64,000 nucleotides of DNA from Kumtagia sp052180275 (GTDB lineage: Bacteria > Pseudomonadota > Alphaproteobacteria > Rhizobiales > Rhizobiaceae): contig NZ_CP197465.1 of assembly GCF_052180275.1 (NCBI RefSeq), positions 6,200,001 to 6,264,000 on the forward strand. The letters run 5' to 3'. The position numbers and the translations under genes are program-made. The notes under the pieces were generated by a model, which made no database searches, was not told the DNA's origin, and saw only the letters and a program-made list of their open reading frames with translations. This document shows, in pieces, positions 17,286 through 26,301 of the stretch (its first letter is position 1; each line of letters opens with the position of its first letter).

Positions 17286-17846
17286 ATGGTTGTCGACAGC
17301 CTCCCATCGGACTCTGATGAAGTCCGATGGGAGTTTCTATATGAATCCAATGAGCGTGAACGTGAAGAGGCAGCAGCGAGCTTTCGGAAGATCAGCCCCC
17401 GAAACCGTACTTATCGATTTGGATATGCCGTCGGCCTGGTGCTGGCGGTGGCATTCTGGCCTATCGTATGGTGGATAAGCGCATGGGCAGGCAAGCTTTC
17501 CGAACGACTGCTTCCGGACTCTTATTCTCAGGACTTCCATTGGAGCCTGTCGGCCGCGTCTTCAATTCTTGTAATTCTGTCTATTTTTCTCTCATTGAGA
17601 TACTTATATTTAGCTCGCCTGAAAACTAAGAAAAACAAGATTATCCAGGGCTTAGTTAGAATATACACAAATAAAGATGTATCCTTTGTCGATGCAACCA
17701 AAATATCGAGACGACATGTTGAGGGCGTAAAATTTAACTCCGCCTATCTTTTTATGATGATTGAAGAAGAAAAGAGGTTCGTGTATTTGCCCAGAAGGGT
17801 TGTCGATCATGTGCAATTCGATGCTCTTGTTGAATTCATAAGCTAG
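17286..17846 (+). CDS. YcxB-like membrane protein, A+T-rich, start uncertain
   Basis: The frame encodes up to 186 residues. A charged N-terminal part (FLYESNEREREEAAASFRK) is followed by two membrane helices (about residues 46-68 and 86-106) and a soluble C-terminal domain ending with YLPRRVVDHVQFDALVEFI, which resembles the YcxB-like C-terminal domain. The 3' half is much richer in A+T and uses codons such as ATA, TTA and AAA that are rare in neighbouring genes, so recent transfer is likely. The only ATG in frame before the first helix is at 17286; it has no ribosome-binding site, and the infB terminator lies within codons 6-17. The gene may have lost its own start when it was inserted, or it may be read from infB read-through. 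Function is unknown. Confidence 0.5.
   Translation: MVVDSLPSDSDEVRWEFLYESNEREREEAAASFRKISPRNRTYRFGYAVGLVLAVAFWPIVWWISAWAGKLSERLLPDSYSQDFHWSLSAASSILVILSIFLSLRYLYLARLKTKKNKIIQGLVRIYTNKDVSFVDATKISRRHVEGVKFNSAYLFMMIEEEKRFVYLPRRVVDHVQFDALVEFIS
17301..17337 (+). terminator. Rho-independent terminator after infB
   Basis: CTCCCATCGGACT (17301-17313) and AGTCCGATGGGAG (17321-17333) form a perfect 13-bp stem with a seven-base loop, followed by TTTCTAT. It is placed as expected for the end of the rimP-infB operon. It also lies inside the first codons of the frame called at 17286, which casts doubt on that frame's start. Confidence 0.75.
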
Positions 17847-17902
17847 ATAAAATCGTCCATTGTCGGGTCCTCTCTGGTTCGCGATGGGCGTATAGAGTTT
17901 GA

Positions 17903-18433
17903 CCAAGGATCTGGGCGATACGCAATAATATCCACAAACCCCTTGCCGTCTACCGCTACCGCCTGACACTCGTCGATGCCCTGGCCTATGAACGCCTGCC
18001 GGGCGAATGGTCAGGCCGGCGGAAAATCGCGGCCCTTGTCCCGCTGATCGCCATCGGTGCATTTTCCGGCCTGATCGAGGATTGGCCGCGCGCTTGGTGG
18101 TGGCTGTCGGTCGGTGGCCTCGTGCTGCTGTGGGCGATTGCCGGGCTGTCTATCTACAACTGGCAAATGCACCGGCGCGCCCGCGGGCTCGCCGCGCGGC
18201 ATGGACAGACGGAGATCGAGGAGTGGGGCGACCACCTCGTCATCCGTTCGCTAGCCGGAACCCGGCATCTGGCCTACGAGCAGATAGGCAAGGTGATTTC
18301 AACCGACAGCCACGTCTTCATCCTGTTTCATGACGGCCCGGCGATCGTGCCGTTGCGGGCGTTCGAGGACGCCGAGGAGATGCAGGCCTTCGGCGCAGAA
18401 ATAGACCGGCGCAGCGAGGAAGCGGTCACATGA
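17903..18433 (+). pseudogene. YcxB-like gene remnant lacking its 5' end
   Basis: From the stop at 17900-17902 an open frame reads 176 codons to 18433. From about 17948 it reads like a complete small YcxB-like protein (VYRYRLTLVDALAYERLPGE, two membrane helices with a WWWLSVGGLVLLW segment, then EEWGDHLVIRS and FILFHDGPAIVPLRAF). No ATG, GTG or TTG occurs in frame before a GTG at 18122, which lies inside the second helix. The base composition is that of the normal genome, unlike the A+T-rich gene just upstream. The likely reading is that the first codons were lost when the upstream segment was inserted. A shorter product of 103 residues from 18122 is possible. Confidence 0.55.
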
Positions 18434-18554
18434 TTTCCGAGCGCACCACGTCCGCACGACGCCAAGAAATCGGCCACGGGGTAGCCAAGCCGGCGCAACA
18501 TCGCTATGGAGCGGCCTGGCGCGGTTCGAACCCGCATATAAACACGAGTTTTCC

Positions 18555-18962
18555 ATGTCCAAGACACCCTCGGCTGGGCCTTCCCAGCGCATGCTTCGCG
18601 TCGGCGAACAGGTACGCCACGCACTGGCCGACGTTCTGGCGCGCGGCGAAGTGCGCGACGACGTCATCGAATCCACCGTGATCTCGATCTCCGAGGTGCG
18701 CATGTCGCCTGACCTCAAGATCGCCACCGCCTTCGTCTCGCCGCTGGGTGCGGCCGACCACGACGCAGTGATCAAGGCTCTGGCGAAAAACGCAAAGTTT
18801 ATCCGCGGCCGCGTCTCGGGCGCGCTGCGCCAGATGCGCTCGATGCCGGAGTTCCGCTTCCGCATCGATACCAGCTACGACAACATGTCAAAAATCGACC
18901 AGCTTCTGCGTTCGCCCGAAGTGGCGCGAGACCTGGCAAAAGACGAGAAAGAAGAAGACTGA
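18555..18962 (+). CDS. rbfA: Ribosome-binding factor A
   Basis: RbfA is a cold-shock-related KH-type protein that helps mature the 5' end of 16S rRNA in the 30S subunit. The 135-residue product has the family's helix (RVGEQVRHALADVLARGEV) and the central ISEVRMSPDLKIATAFVSPLG, ending with LRQMRSMPEFRFRIDTSYDN. Its stop overlaps the truB start by one base (TGATG). The 121 bases upstream separate it from the YcxB-like remnant and must contain its promoter, since infB ends with a terminator. Confidence 0.95.
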   Translation: MSKTPSAGPSQRMLRVGEQVRHALADVLARGEVRDDVIESTVISISEVRMSPDLKIATAFVSPLGAADHDAVIKALAKNAKFIRGRVSGALRQMRSMPEFRFRIDTSYDNMSKIDQLLRSPEVARDLAKDEKEED

Positions 18963-19933
18963 TGGGCCGTCGCGGCAAGAAAAAGGGCCGGCCGATCTCC
19001 GGCTGGCTGATCCTCGACAAGCCGGTCGGCATGGGATCGACCGACGCCGTCTCCAAGATCAAGTGGCTGTTCCAGGCCGAGAAGGCCGGTCACGCCGGCA
19101 CGCTCGACCCGCTGGCGTCCGGCATGCTGCCGATCGCGCTCGGCGAGGCGACCAAGACCGTCCCCTATGTGCAGGACGGCGCAAAGGTTTACCGCTTCAC
19201 CATCGCCTGGGGCGAGGAGCGCTCGACCGACGACCTCGAAGGGCCGGTGACCAAAAGCTCGGACACGCGCCCGACGCAAGCCGACATCGAGGCGTTGCTG
19301 CCGAACTATACCGGCGTGATCATGCAGACGCCGCCGCAGTTCTCGGCGATCAAGATCGCCGGCGAGCGCGCCTACGATCTCGCCCGAGAGGGCGAGACGG
19401 TCGACATACCGGCCCGCGAGGTCGAGATTGGGCGGCTGGAAATCATCGAGCATACCGGCGACCACACCGTGCTGGAGGTCGAATGCGGCAAGGGAACCTA
19501 TGTGCGCTCGCTGGCGCGCGATCTCGGCCGCGACCTCGGCTGCTACGGCCACATAGCCGAGCTTCGGCGCACCGAGGTCGACCCGTTCACGCCCGAGGAT
19601 TTCGTGCTGCTGACCGACCTTGAAGCCGCCGCGCCGAAGCGCGAGGAAGCCGAGGCCGAAGGCGAGGCGCGCCCCTTCGTCTCGCAGGCCGAGCGCTACG
19701 CCGCGATCGATGCCTTCCTGGTGGATACGGGCGCTGCCCTCGACTGCCTGCCGCAGGTGGTCATCACCGACGACGCGGCGGCAAAACTCAGGCTCGGCAA
19801 TTCGATCATCCTGCGGGGCCGCGACGCCCCCTTGCAAGCCGAGGAGGCCTGCGCCACCGTGCGCGGCAGGCTGGTGGCGATCGGCGCCATCGAGGCCGGC
19901 ATGTTCAAGCCGAAGCGGGTTTTTGCCGGCTGA
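18962..19933 (+). CDS. truB: tRNA pseudouridine-55 synthase
   Basis: TruB makes pseudouridine at position 55 in the T-loop of tRNA. The 323-residue protein has GWLILDKPVGMGSTDAV near residue 14 and the catalytic motif HAGTLDPLASGMLPIALGEATK near residue 45, whose Asp is the nucleophile. GTYVRSLARDLG near residue 177 is also typical, and a PUA-like C-terminal domain follows. It overlaps rbfA by one base. In most relatives rpsO follows directly; here corA follows after 21 bases, and rpsO-pnp lie 27.6 kb away on the other strand. Confidence 0.96.
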   Translation: MGRRGKKKGRPISGWLILDKPVGMGSTDAVSKIKWLFQAEKAGHAGTLDPLASGMLPIALGEATKTVPYVQDGAKVYRFTIAWGEERSTDDLEGPVTKSSDTRPTQADIEALLPNYTGVIMQTPPQFSAIKIAGERAYDLAREGETVDIPAREVEIGRLEIIEHTGDHTVLEVECGKGTYVRSLARDLGRDLGCYGHIAELRRTEVDPFTPEDFVLLTDLEAAAPKREEAEAEGEARPFVSQAERYAAIDAFLVDTGAALDCLPQVVITDDAAAKLRLGNSIILRGRDAPLQAEEACATVRGRLVAIGAIEAGMFKPKRVFAG

Positions 19934-19954
19934 CCGGCGCTGAACGAGGGCAGC

Positions 19955-21043
19955 ATGGCCGCGCAGCCAGTCAATCCGGCGTCCTCGCGGTCAAAACGCT
20001 CGCCAATCGGCGCGCCGCCCGGCACACTGATTGCCGACCCGGGCGCGCTGCCGTCGCGGCTCACCCTGACGCTTATCGCGCCGGACACGCATCACGTCAT
20101 CGCGGATGCCGCTCTGCAGGATGTGGCGACCAATCGCGCTGAATGGCCGCTGGTCTGGCTGGACTGCGTCGGTCTGGCCAATGTCGAATTGATTGCGGCG
20201 ATCGGAACCTGTTTCGGCCTGCATCCGCTGGCGCTGGAAGACACGGTCAACACCAGCCAGCGGCCAAAGGTCGACTTCTTCGACGACCATGCCTTCGTCG
20301 TCGTCAGCATGATCGACGACGCGGCGACGCAGCGCTACGAGCAGATCTCCGTTCATTTCGGCGAAAATTTCGTCATCACCTTCCAGGAACGCGAAGGCGA
20401 TCCGTTCGAGCCGGTGCGCAAGCGCATCGCCGCACCGACCTCGCACCGCATCCGCAACCGCCGCGCCGACTATCTCGCCTACGCGCTGGTCGACGCCATC
20501 GTCGACAGCTATTTCCCGATCCTCGACATCACCGCCGACGCGATCGACCGGATCGAGGATGCGATGCTCGCCGGACCGCAAAAGGGGCAGGTCCGCCAGA
20601 TGCACGAATTGAAGCGCGGCATGATCAATCTGAAGCGCGCGCTGTGGCCATTGCGCGACGCCGTGGCCGGCCTGGAGCGCGCCGAGGTGCCTTTCGTCCA
20701 CAAGGAGACGAAGGTCTTCCTCAACGATACGCTCGATCACTGTATGCGACTGATCGAAAGCGGCGAGACCAATCGCGACATGCTGACCGGCCTGATCGAC
20801 ATGCACCTGTCGCTCAGCCAGGCGCGCACCAACGACATCATCAGCTTCCTCACCATCGTGTCGGCGATCTTCATCCCGCTGACCTTCCTCGCCGGCATAT
20901 GGGGCATGAATTTCGATCCGGAAAAGTCACCCTGGAACATGCCGGAACTGCTGTCCTACTACGGCTACCCGTTGGCGCTCGGGCTCATGCTGGTGATCGC
21001 CGTCGCATTGGTGCTGTTCTTTCGCTGGCGAAAATGGCTTTGA
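19955..21043 (+). CDS. corA: CorA-family magnesium/divalent cation transporter
   Basis: CorA forms a pentameric inner-membrane channel for Mg2+ and related ions. The 362-residue protein has a large cytoplasmic N-terminal domain, with PLALEDTVNTSQRPKVDFF near residue 90 and a long stalk helix. Two C-terminal membrane helices follow, and the first ends with the family signature GMN in GIWGMNF near residue 317. The second helix (PLALGLMLVIAVALVLFF) is followed by a basic tail. The gene begins 21 bases after truB and may be read from the same transcript. Confidence 0.93.
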   Translation: MAAQPVNPASSRSKRSPIGAPPGTLIADPGALPSRLTLTLIAPDTHHVIADAALQDVATNRAEWPLVWLDCVGLANVELIAAIGTCFGLHPLALEDTVNTSQRPKVDFFDDHAFVVVSMIDDAATQRYEQISVHFGENFVITFQEREGDPFEPVRKRIAAPTSHRIRNRRADYLAYALVDAIVDSYFPILDITADAIDRIEDAMLAGPQKGQVRQMHELKRGMINLKRALWPLRDAVAGLERAEVPFVHKETKVFLNDTLDHCMRLIESGETNRDMLTGLIDMHLSLSQARTNDIISFLTIVSAIFIPLTFLAGIWGMNFDPEKSPWNMPELLSYYGYPLALGLMLVIAVALVLFFRWRKWL

Positions 21044-21164
21044 CGTCTGATGTTGCGCAGGCTGGCGGCGCGAAACGGAATGGGATAGAAGCCGGCACGC
21101 AACGAAGCGGGCATCGCCTTGCAAAGCCCGCCGTCCTTCCCTGCCGCGCGACCGATCGCCCCTG

Positions 21165-21371
21165 ATGTCCTTTGTCTCCCGTGTCGTTCCGATCCTCGTG
21201 CTCGCCCTTCTCTGCGCATTGCAGGCTGGCTGTGCGGGGAAGACGCCCGACCCGGCGCCGACCGGAAACGTGCCTGTCGCTCAGGGTGACGCGCCTGAGG
21301 AGAAACCCGAGCCGCTGCCGCCCGGCGTCAAGCCGCTGACGGTCGAGCAGGAAGAAATGATCGCGCAATGA
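21165..21371 (+). CDS. Small outer-membrane-type lipoprotein
   Basis: The 68-residue product has a signal peptide with a lipobox (LQAGC, Cys near residue 23). A short, Pro- and Glu-rich tail of about 45 residues follows, ending PLTVEQEEMIAQ. Nothing suggests an enzyme. The stop overlaps the start of the next gene in ATGA, so the two are translationally coupled. The family is not recognised. Confidence 0.65.
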   Translation: MSFVSRVVPILVLALLCALQAGCAGKTPDPAPTGNVPVAQGDAPEEKPEPLPPGVKPLTVEQEEMIAQ

Positions 21372-23380
21372 CATCGACGGCAGCGCCTGCGCTCTATCTC
21401 GGCATCGATACCGGCGGCACCTACACGGACGCCGTGCTCTGGTCGGAGACGACCGGCGTCGCCGCCAAGGCCAAGGCGCTGACCACCCGCCACGATCTGG
21501 CGGTGGGAATCGGCGGCGCGGTCGATGCCGTGCTGGAGAAAGCCAAAGCCGATCCGAAATCGGTCAAGCTGGTTTCAATGTCGACGACGCTTGCCACCAA
21601 CGCGCTGGTCGAAGGCCAGGGCGGCCGGGTGGCGCTGCTGATGATCGGTTTCACGCCCGCCGACCTGGCGCGCGACGGGCTGGAAAAGGCGCTTGGCGGA
21701 GATCCGGTGATCTTCTGCGACGGCGGCCACGACGTCCATGGGAATGCCAGGCCGCTGGATCTTGCCCACCTCGAAGCCGAGCTTCCTGCGCTGTCGGCCA
21801 CGGTTTCCGGCTTCGCCGTCTGCGCCTACTTCGCCACACGCAACCCAGCCCACGAGATTCTGGCGCGCGACCTTATCCGCGAGCGGACCGGCCTGCCGGT
21901 CACCGCCAGCCACGAGCTTTCGTCGAAGCTCGGAGGACCGCGCCGCGCGCTGACGACGCTGCTCAATGCACGGCTGATCTCGATGATCGACCGGCTGGTG
22001 GCGGCCACTGTGGGTTTTCTGGACGAGCGAGGCGTTGTCGCGCCGTTGATGGTGGTGCGCGGCGACGGCGCGCTGGTCTCGGCGGCCTTCGCGCGGCAAC
22101 GGCCGATCGAGACGATTTTGTCCGGGCCGGCCGCCAGCCTCGTCGGTGCTCGCCACATGACCGGCCTCGACAATGCCGTCATCTCCGACATCGGCGGCAC
22201 CACCACCGATGTCGCGGTGCTGGACAAGGGCCGGCCGCGGCTCGACCCGGAGGGCGCCACGGTCGGCGGTTTCCGCACCATGGTCGAGGCGGTTGCCATG
22301 CGCACCTTCGGCCTCGGCGGCGATTCGGAGGTGCGGCTGGAGGAAGGAGCCCTCACGCCGAAGATATTACTTGGACCGCGCCGCCTCGTGCCGCTGGCGC
22401 TAGCCGGGCAGGCGCATGGCGAGGCCGTCACGAAACATCTGGAGCGACAGCTGCGGGCGCCCAATCCCGGCCGCATGGACGGCCGCTTCGCCATGCGCAC
22501 CGGCGTGCCGGAGCGGCTGGCGGCGGGGCTGACCACACCCGAGCAGAAACTTTACGACGCAATCGGCATGGCGCCTCTGCCGCTCGACCAGTTGCTGAGT
22601 TCGACGGCGCAGATGGCGACGCTGAACCGCCTCGTTTCGCGCGGCCTGGTCCATGTCTGCGGTTTCACCCCCTCGGATGCCGCCCATACGCTCGGGCGGC
22701 AGGCGAACTGGGATGCCGTTTCGGCGCGCCTTGGCGCCGAACTTTTCGCCCGCCGCCGCGATGGGCGTGGGCAGCCGATCGCCGAGACGCCGGAGGCGCT
22801 TTCGGAGCGGGTGCTGGCAGCAGTGACCCGGCTTTCCGCCGAGGTGATTTTGGAGACTGCCTTTGCCGAGGACGGTCTTGATGGGGCGGCGACGGTGGCG
22901 CATGCGCTGGTACAGCGCGCCGTGGACGGCCGCGACGGCATCGCACGGTTCAGCGTGGCGCTCGACCGTCCGGTGATCGGGCTCGGCGCGTCGGCACCGC
23001 TGCATTATGCGGATTTGCCGGGCCTTGTCGGCAATCGCTGCATCGTGCCGGAGGACACCGATGTCGCCAACGCGCTCGGTGCCGTGGTCGGCCAAGTGCG
23101 CGTCTCGGCGGAAGCGCTGGTCAGCCAGCCGAAGGAAGGGCTTTTCCGGTTGTCGGCGGGGGACATCATGCGTGATTTCACCGACGAGAATGCTGCGCTC
23201 AACGCAGCAGTGATTCGTGTGCGGGAATTTGCTGCACTGCGCGCACTTGCCGCCGGCACCGATGCCGCAGAAATCGTTGTTTCGCAGGACATCCGTACGT
23301 CGACCGTCGAAGGTCAACGAATGTTCATAGAGGCGCGCGTTGTGGCGGTTGCCAGCGGCCGGCCAAGGATCGCGAGCTAG
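21368..23380 (+). CDS. Hydantoinase A/oxoprolinase-family protein
   Basis: The 670-residue product belongs to the HyuA group of ATP-dependent amidases (N-methylhydantoinase, 5-oxoprolinase, acetone carboxylase). It shows the phosphate-binding motif YLGIDTGGTYTDAVLW at the start, the STTLATNALVEG motif near residue 75, and a second phosphate motif SDIGGTTTDVAVL near residue 275. The usual partner HyuB is missing from the neighbourhood, so the protein may act alone or on a different substrate. It overlaps the small lipoprotein gene by four bases. Confidence 0.85.
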   Translation: MTSTAAPALYLGIDTGGTYTDAVLWSETTGVAAKAKALTTRHDLAVGIGGAVDAVLEKAKADPKSVKLVSMSTTLATNALVEGQGGRVALLMIGFTPADLARDGLEKALGGDPVIFCDGGHDVHGNARPLDLAHLEAELPALSATVSGFAVCAYFATRNPAHEILARDLIRERTGLPVTASHELSSKLGGPRRALTTLLNARLISMIDRLVAATVGFLDERGVVAPLMVVRGDGALVSAAFARQRPIETILSGPAASLVGARHMTGLDNAVISDIGGTTTDVAVLDKGRPRLDPEGATVGGFRTMVEAVAMRTFGLGGDSEVRLEEGALTPKILLGPRRLVPLALAGQAHGEAVTKHLERQLRAPNPGRMDGRFAMRTGVPERLAAGLTTPEQKLYDAIGMAPLPLDQLLSSTAQMATLNRLVSRGLVHVCGFTPSDAAHTLGRQANWDAVSARLGAELFARRRDGRGQPIAETPEALSERVLAAVTRLSAEVILETAFAEDGLDGAATVAHALVQRAVDGRDGIARFSVALDRPVIGLGASAPLHYADLPGLVGNRCIVPEDTDVANALGAVVGQVRVSAEALVSQPKEGLFRLSAGDIMRDFTDENAALNAAVIRVREFAALRALAAGTDAAEIVVSQDIRTSTVEGQRMFIEARVVAVASGRPRIAS

Positions 23381-23414
23381 CCTTGGCCGGCGTCACCATG
23401 TGGAGTTCCGACAA

Positions 23415-23735
23415 GTGCGTGTCGTCTCAGCAGAATGCGGCTTGCGGTTACTGCTGCTCGCCGACGTGTTGATCGGGTCGACAGCCTGTGCGTCGCGCAG
23501 CGTAGATTCATCCGCGGCCCGCGTCGTCGTGGGGGTTTATGCGACGCTTGCGGACGGCAAAGGTGCTGCCATGACCGTTTCAAATCCAGCAAATCGGAAA
23601 ATGACCAAGGGCCAGTGCGAGCATTTTCGGCGCTCGCCACGGTTCCATGACATCCTGGTATCGTCCGTACCCCAGGTGACAATCGCAAAAATCGACAAAA
23701 CGCAGTGCGTGTACATATTCAACGACCCGCACTGA
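23415..23735 (+). CDS. Small predicted lipoprotein or exported protein, unknown
   Basis: A frame from the GTG at 23415, nine bases after a GGAG, encodes 106 residues. The N-terminus has a hydrophobic stretch (LRLLLLADVLIGSTAC) that could be a lipoprotein signal with Cys as the anchor, and the rest is a soluble domain with two further Cys and ends VYIFNDPH. The frame is open upstream to 23340, but that part overlaps the preceding gene. No family was recognised. The evidence is the start signal, the signal-like stretch and the lack of any alternative in this gap. Confidence 0.4.
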   Translation: MRVVSAECGLRLLLLADVLIGSTACASRSVDSSAARVVVGVYATLADGKGAAMTVSNPANRKMTKGQCEHFRRSPRFHDILVSSVPQVTIAKIDKTQCVYIFNDPH

Positions 23736-23840
23736 TCTCATGGCGCCAGCACGTCAACCGCTTGGTGAATTGACCATCCGGTTGCGGCGTGCCAAAGCCC
23801 GGAAACCCAAGACGAAAACGGACCGTGAGGACTTTTTGAG

Positions 23841-26015
23841 ATGACGGATTTCATCCCGGTCGCCGGACTGCGTGTCGACCGCCTTCTGCACGATTTCGTG
23901 GCTGACGAGGCGCTGCCGGGTACCGGCGTCGAGGCGGGCGCGTTCTGGGACGGGTTTTCGGCGCTGGCCAACGATCTCGCGCCGAAGAATCGCGCGCTGC
24001 TTGCGAGGCGTGATGCGTTTCAGGACAGGATCGACGCTTGGCATCGCGACAATGGCGCGCCGGCCGACCTTGCCGCCTACCGCGCCTTCCTGACCCATAT
24101 CGGCTATCTGCTGCCGGAAGGACCGGATTTCAGCATCTCGACCGGGAACGTCGATCCCGAGATCGCCGAGATCGCCGGGCCGCAACTGGTCGTGCCGGTG
24201 ATGAACGCGCGTTATGCGCTGAATGCCGCCAATGCGCGCTGGGGGTCGCTCTATGACGCGCTCTACGGCACGGACGCCATTCCCGAGACGGACGGCGCGG
24301 AGAAGGGCAAGGGTTATAACCCCAAGCGTGGCGCCAAGGTGGTCGCCTGGGCGCGGGCGTTTCTGGACGAGAGTCTGCCGCTTGATGGCGCAAGCTGGAG
24401 CGATGCCAAGGCGTTTGCAGTGAAGGATGCCAGGCTCGTCGTGACGTTGCTGGACGGCCGCGTCACCGGCCTGAAGGATGCGGAAAAGTTCGCGGGCTAT
24501 CTCGGCTATCCGGCCGCGCCTCATCAATTCCTGCTCAGGAACAACGGCTTGTTTATCGAGGTGCTTGTCGATGCAACTTCGCCGATCGGCAAGGACGATC
24601 CGGCGCATATTTCGGATGTCTGGCTGGAATCGGCGCTGACGACGATCCAAGACTGCGAGGATTCCGTTGCCGCCGTCGATGCCGAGGACAAGGTTTTAGT
24701 CTACCGCAACTGGCTCGGCCTGATGAAGGGGGACCTAGCCGAAGAGGTGACCAAGGGCGGAAAGACCTTCACCCGGAAACTCAACCCGGATCTCGATTAC
24801 ACCGCGCCCGACGGATCGAGTTTTTCGCTGAAATGCCGCTCGCTGATGCTGGTGCGCAATGTCGGCCACCTGATGACCAATCCGGCGATCCTGCTTTCCG
24901 ATGGCCGCGAGGTTCCGGAAGGCATGATGGACGCAGCCATAACCGCGCTCATCGCCCTGCACGACATCGGGCCGAACGGCCGCCGCGCCAACTCGCGCGC
25001 TGGGTCGATGTACATCGTCAAGCCGAAGATGCACGGGCCGGAGGAAGTCGCCTTCGCCGTCGAGATTTTTTCGCGCGTCGAAAAGCTTCTCGGCATGGCC
25101 GAAAACGCCATCAAGATGGGCATCATGGACGAGGAGCGGCGCACCACCGTCAACCTCAAGGAATGCATTCGCGCGGCGAAGGACCGCGTCGTCTTCATCA
25201 ACACCGGTTTCCTCGACCGCACCGGCGACGAGATCCATACCTCGATGGAAGCCGGGCCGATGATCCGCAAGGGCGACATGCGGCAGGCGCCATGGATTTC
25301 GGCTTATGAGAACTGGAACGTCGATATCGGGCTGGCCTGCGGGCTCGAAGGCCGCGCCCAGATCGGCAAGGGCATGTGGGCGATGCCCGACCTGATGGCG
25401 GCGATGCTGGAGCAGAAGATCGCGCATCCGAAGGCCGGCGCCAACACGGCCTGGGTGCCGTCGCCGACGGCGGCCACCCTGCACGCCACGCACTATCACA
25501 AGGTCGACGTGCATGCCGTGCAGGAGATTTTGAAGAGCCGGCCGCGCGCAAAGCTGGACGACATCCTTTCGGTGCCGGTCGCCGTTCGCCCGAACTGGAC
25601 GCCGGAAGAAATCCAGCACGAGTTGGACAACAACGCGCAAGGCATTCTGGGCTACGTCGTGCGCTGGATCGACCAGGGCGTCGGCTGCTCGAAGGTACCC
25701 GATGTCAACGATGTCGGCCTGATGGAGGACCGCGCGACGCTGCGCATCTCGTCCCAGCACATCGCCAACTGGCTGCATCACGGCGTCTGCTCGCAGTCGC
25801 AGGTGATGGCGACGATGAAGCGCATGGCCGGCGTCGTCGACCGCCAGAACGCGCATGATCCGCACTACCGCCCGATGGCACCTTATTTCGACGAGTCGAT
25901 CGCCTTCCTTGCCGCCTGCGACCTGGTGTTCAAGGGTGTTTCGCAGCCGAACGGCTATACCGAGCCGGTGCTGCATGCGCGGCGGTTGGAGTTGAAGGCG
26001 AAGGCTTCAGCCTGA
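23841..26015 (+). CDS. glcB: Malate synthase G
   Basis: Malate synthase G condenses glyoxylate with acetyl-CoA to give malate, in glyoxylate use and the glyoxylate shunt. The 724-residue length matches the G isoform. Recognisable stretches are SIGKDDPAHISDV-like sequence near residue 250, NVGHLMTNPAILL near residue 335, a magnesium-site region (GLEGRAQIGKGMWAMPD near 500) and NWLHHGVCSQ near residue 645. No isocitrate lyase or glycolate genes are adjacent. A GAGGAC precedes the ATG. Confidence 0.97.
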   Translation: MTDFIPVAGLRVDRLLHDFVADEALPGTGVEAGAFWDGFSALANDLAPKNRALLARRDAFQDRIDAWHRDNGAPADLAAYRAFLTHIGYLLPEGPDFSISTGNVDPEIAEIAGPQLVVPVMNARYALNAANARWGSLYDALYGTDAIPETDGAEKGKGYNPKRGAKVVAWARAFLDESLPLDGASWSDAKAFAVKDARLVVTLLDGRVTGLKDAEKFAGYLGYPAAPHQFLLRNNGLFIEVLVDATSPIGKDDPAHISDVWLESALTTIQDCEDSVAAVDAEDKVLVYRNWLGLMKGDLAEEVTKGGKTFTRKLNPDLDYTAPDGSSFSLKCRSLMLVRNVGHLMTNPAILLSDGREVPEGMMDAAITALIALHDIGPNGRRANSRAGSMYIVKPKMHGPEEVAFAVEIFSRVEKLLGMAENAIKMGIMDEERRTTVNLKECIRAAKDRVVFINTGFLDRTGDEIHTSMEAGPMIRKGDMRQAPWISAYENWNVDIGLACGLEGRAQIGKGMWAMPDLMAAMLEQKIAHPKAGANTAWVPSPTAATLHATHYHKVDVHAVQEILKSRPRAKLDDILSVPVAVRPNWTPEEIQHELDNNAQGILGYVVRWIDQGVGCSKVPDVNDVGLMEDRATLRISSQHIANWLHHGVCSQSQVMATMKRMAGVVDRQNAHDPHYRPMAPYFDESIAFLAACDLVFKGVSQPNGYTEPVLHARRLELKAKASA

Positions 26016-26061
26016 GCGAGACCTTATCGGCGGGAAACATATCCCGTATCGTTGTACCGAT

Positions 26062-26244
26062 GGCATTCCTTCGCACCCCCCTCTGTCCTGCTGGACATCT
26101 CCCCCTCAGGGGGGGAGATTGGCCGACCGCTTTGGTTTCGCCAATCGCCAGCGTCGTAGGGAAGGCGCCGGGGTCGCAACCGCCAATCTCCTCCCTTGAG
26201 GGGGAGATGTCCGGCAGGACAGAGGGGGGTGCGAAGGAACGCCG
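26062..26244. repeat. 183-bp palindromic intergenic element between glcB and tsaB
   Basis: Two arms of about 60 bases (26062-26123 and 26181-26243) are near-perfect reverse complements with only a handful of mismatches, separated by a spacer of about 57 bases. Each arm also holds a short internal palindrome around a run of C and G (CTCCCCCTCAGGGGGGGAG in the left arm). The outer ends contain TTCCTTCGCACC and GGTGCGAAGGAA. This is the form of rhizobial intergenic palindromes of the RIME/MITE kind, which often give spurious small reading frames. It carries no gene. Confidence 0.85.
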
Positions 26245-26301
26245 GCCTACCCACCGAAGGGTTGGCTCATATCGGCCGCATGTCAAACTGGCCTGCCGCC
26301 C

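Noticed and set aside
18485..18540. tRNA-like T-arm (GGTTCGAACC) and D-arm-like stretch before rbfA
   Set aside because: The acceptor stem does not pair and no anticodon arm fits, so a tRNA gene is not supported.
25930..26286. Small reading frames across the palindrome before tsaB
   Set aside because: They are produced by the two inverted arms and have no start signals or coding character.
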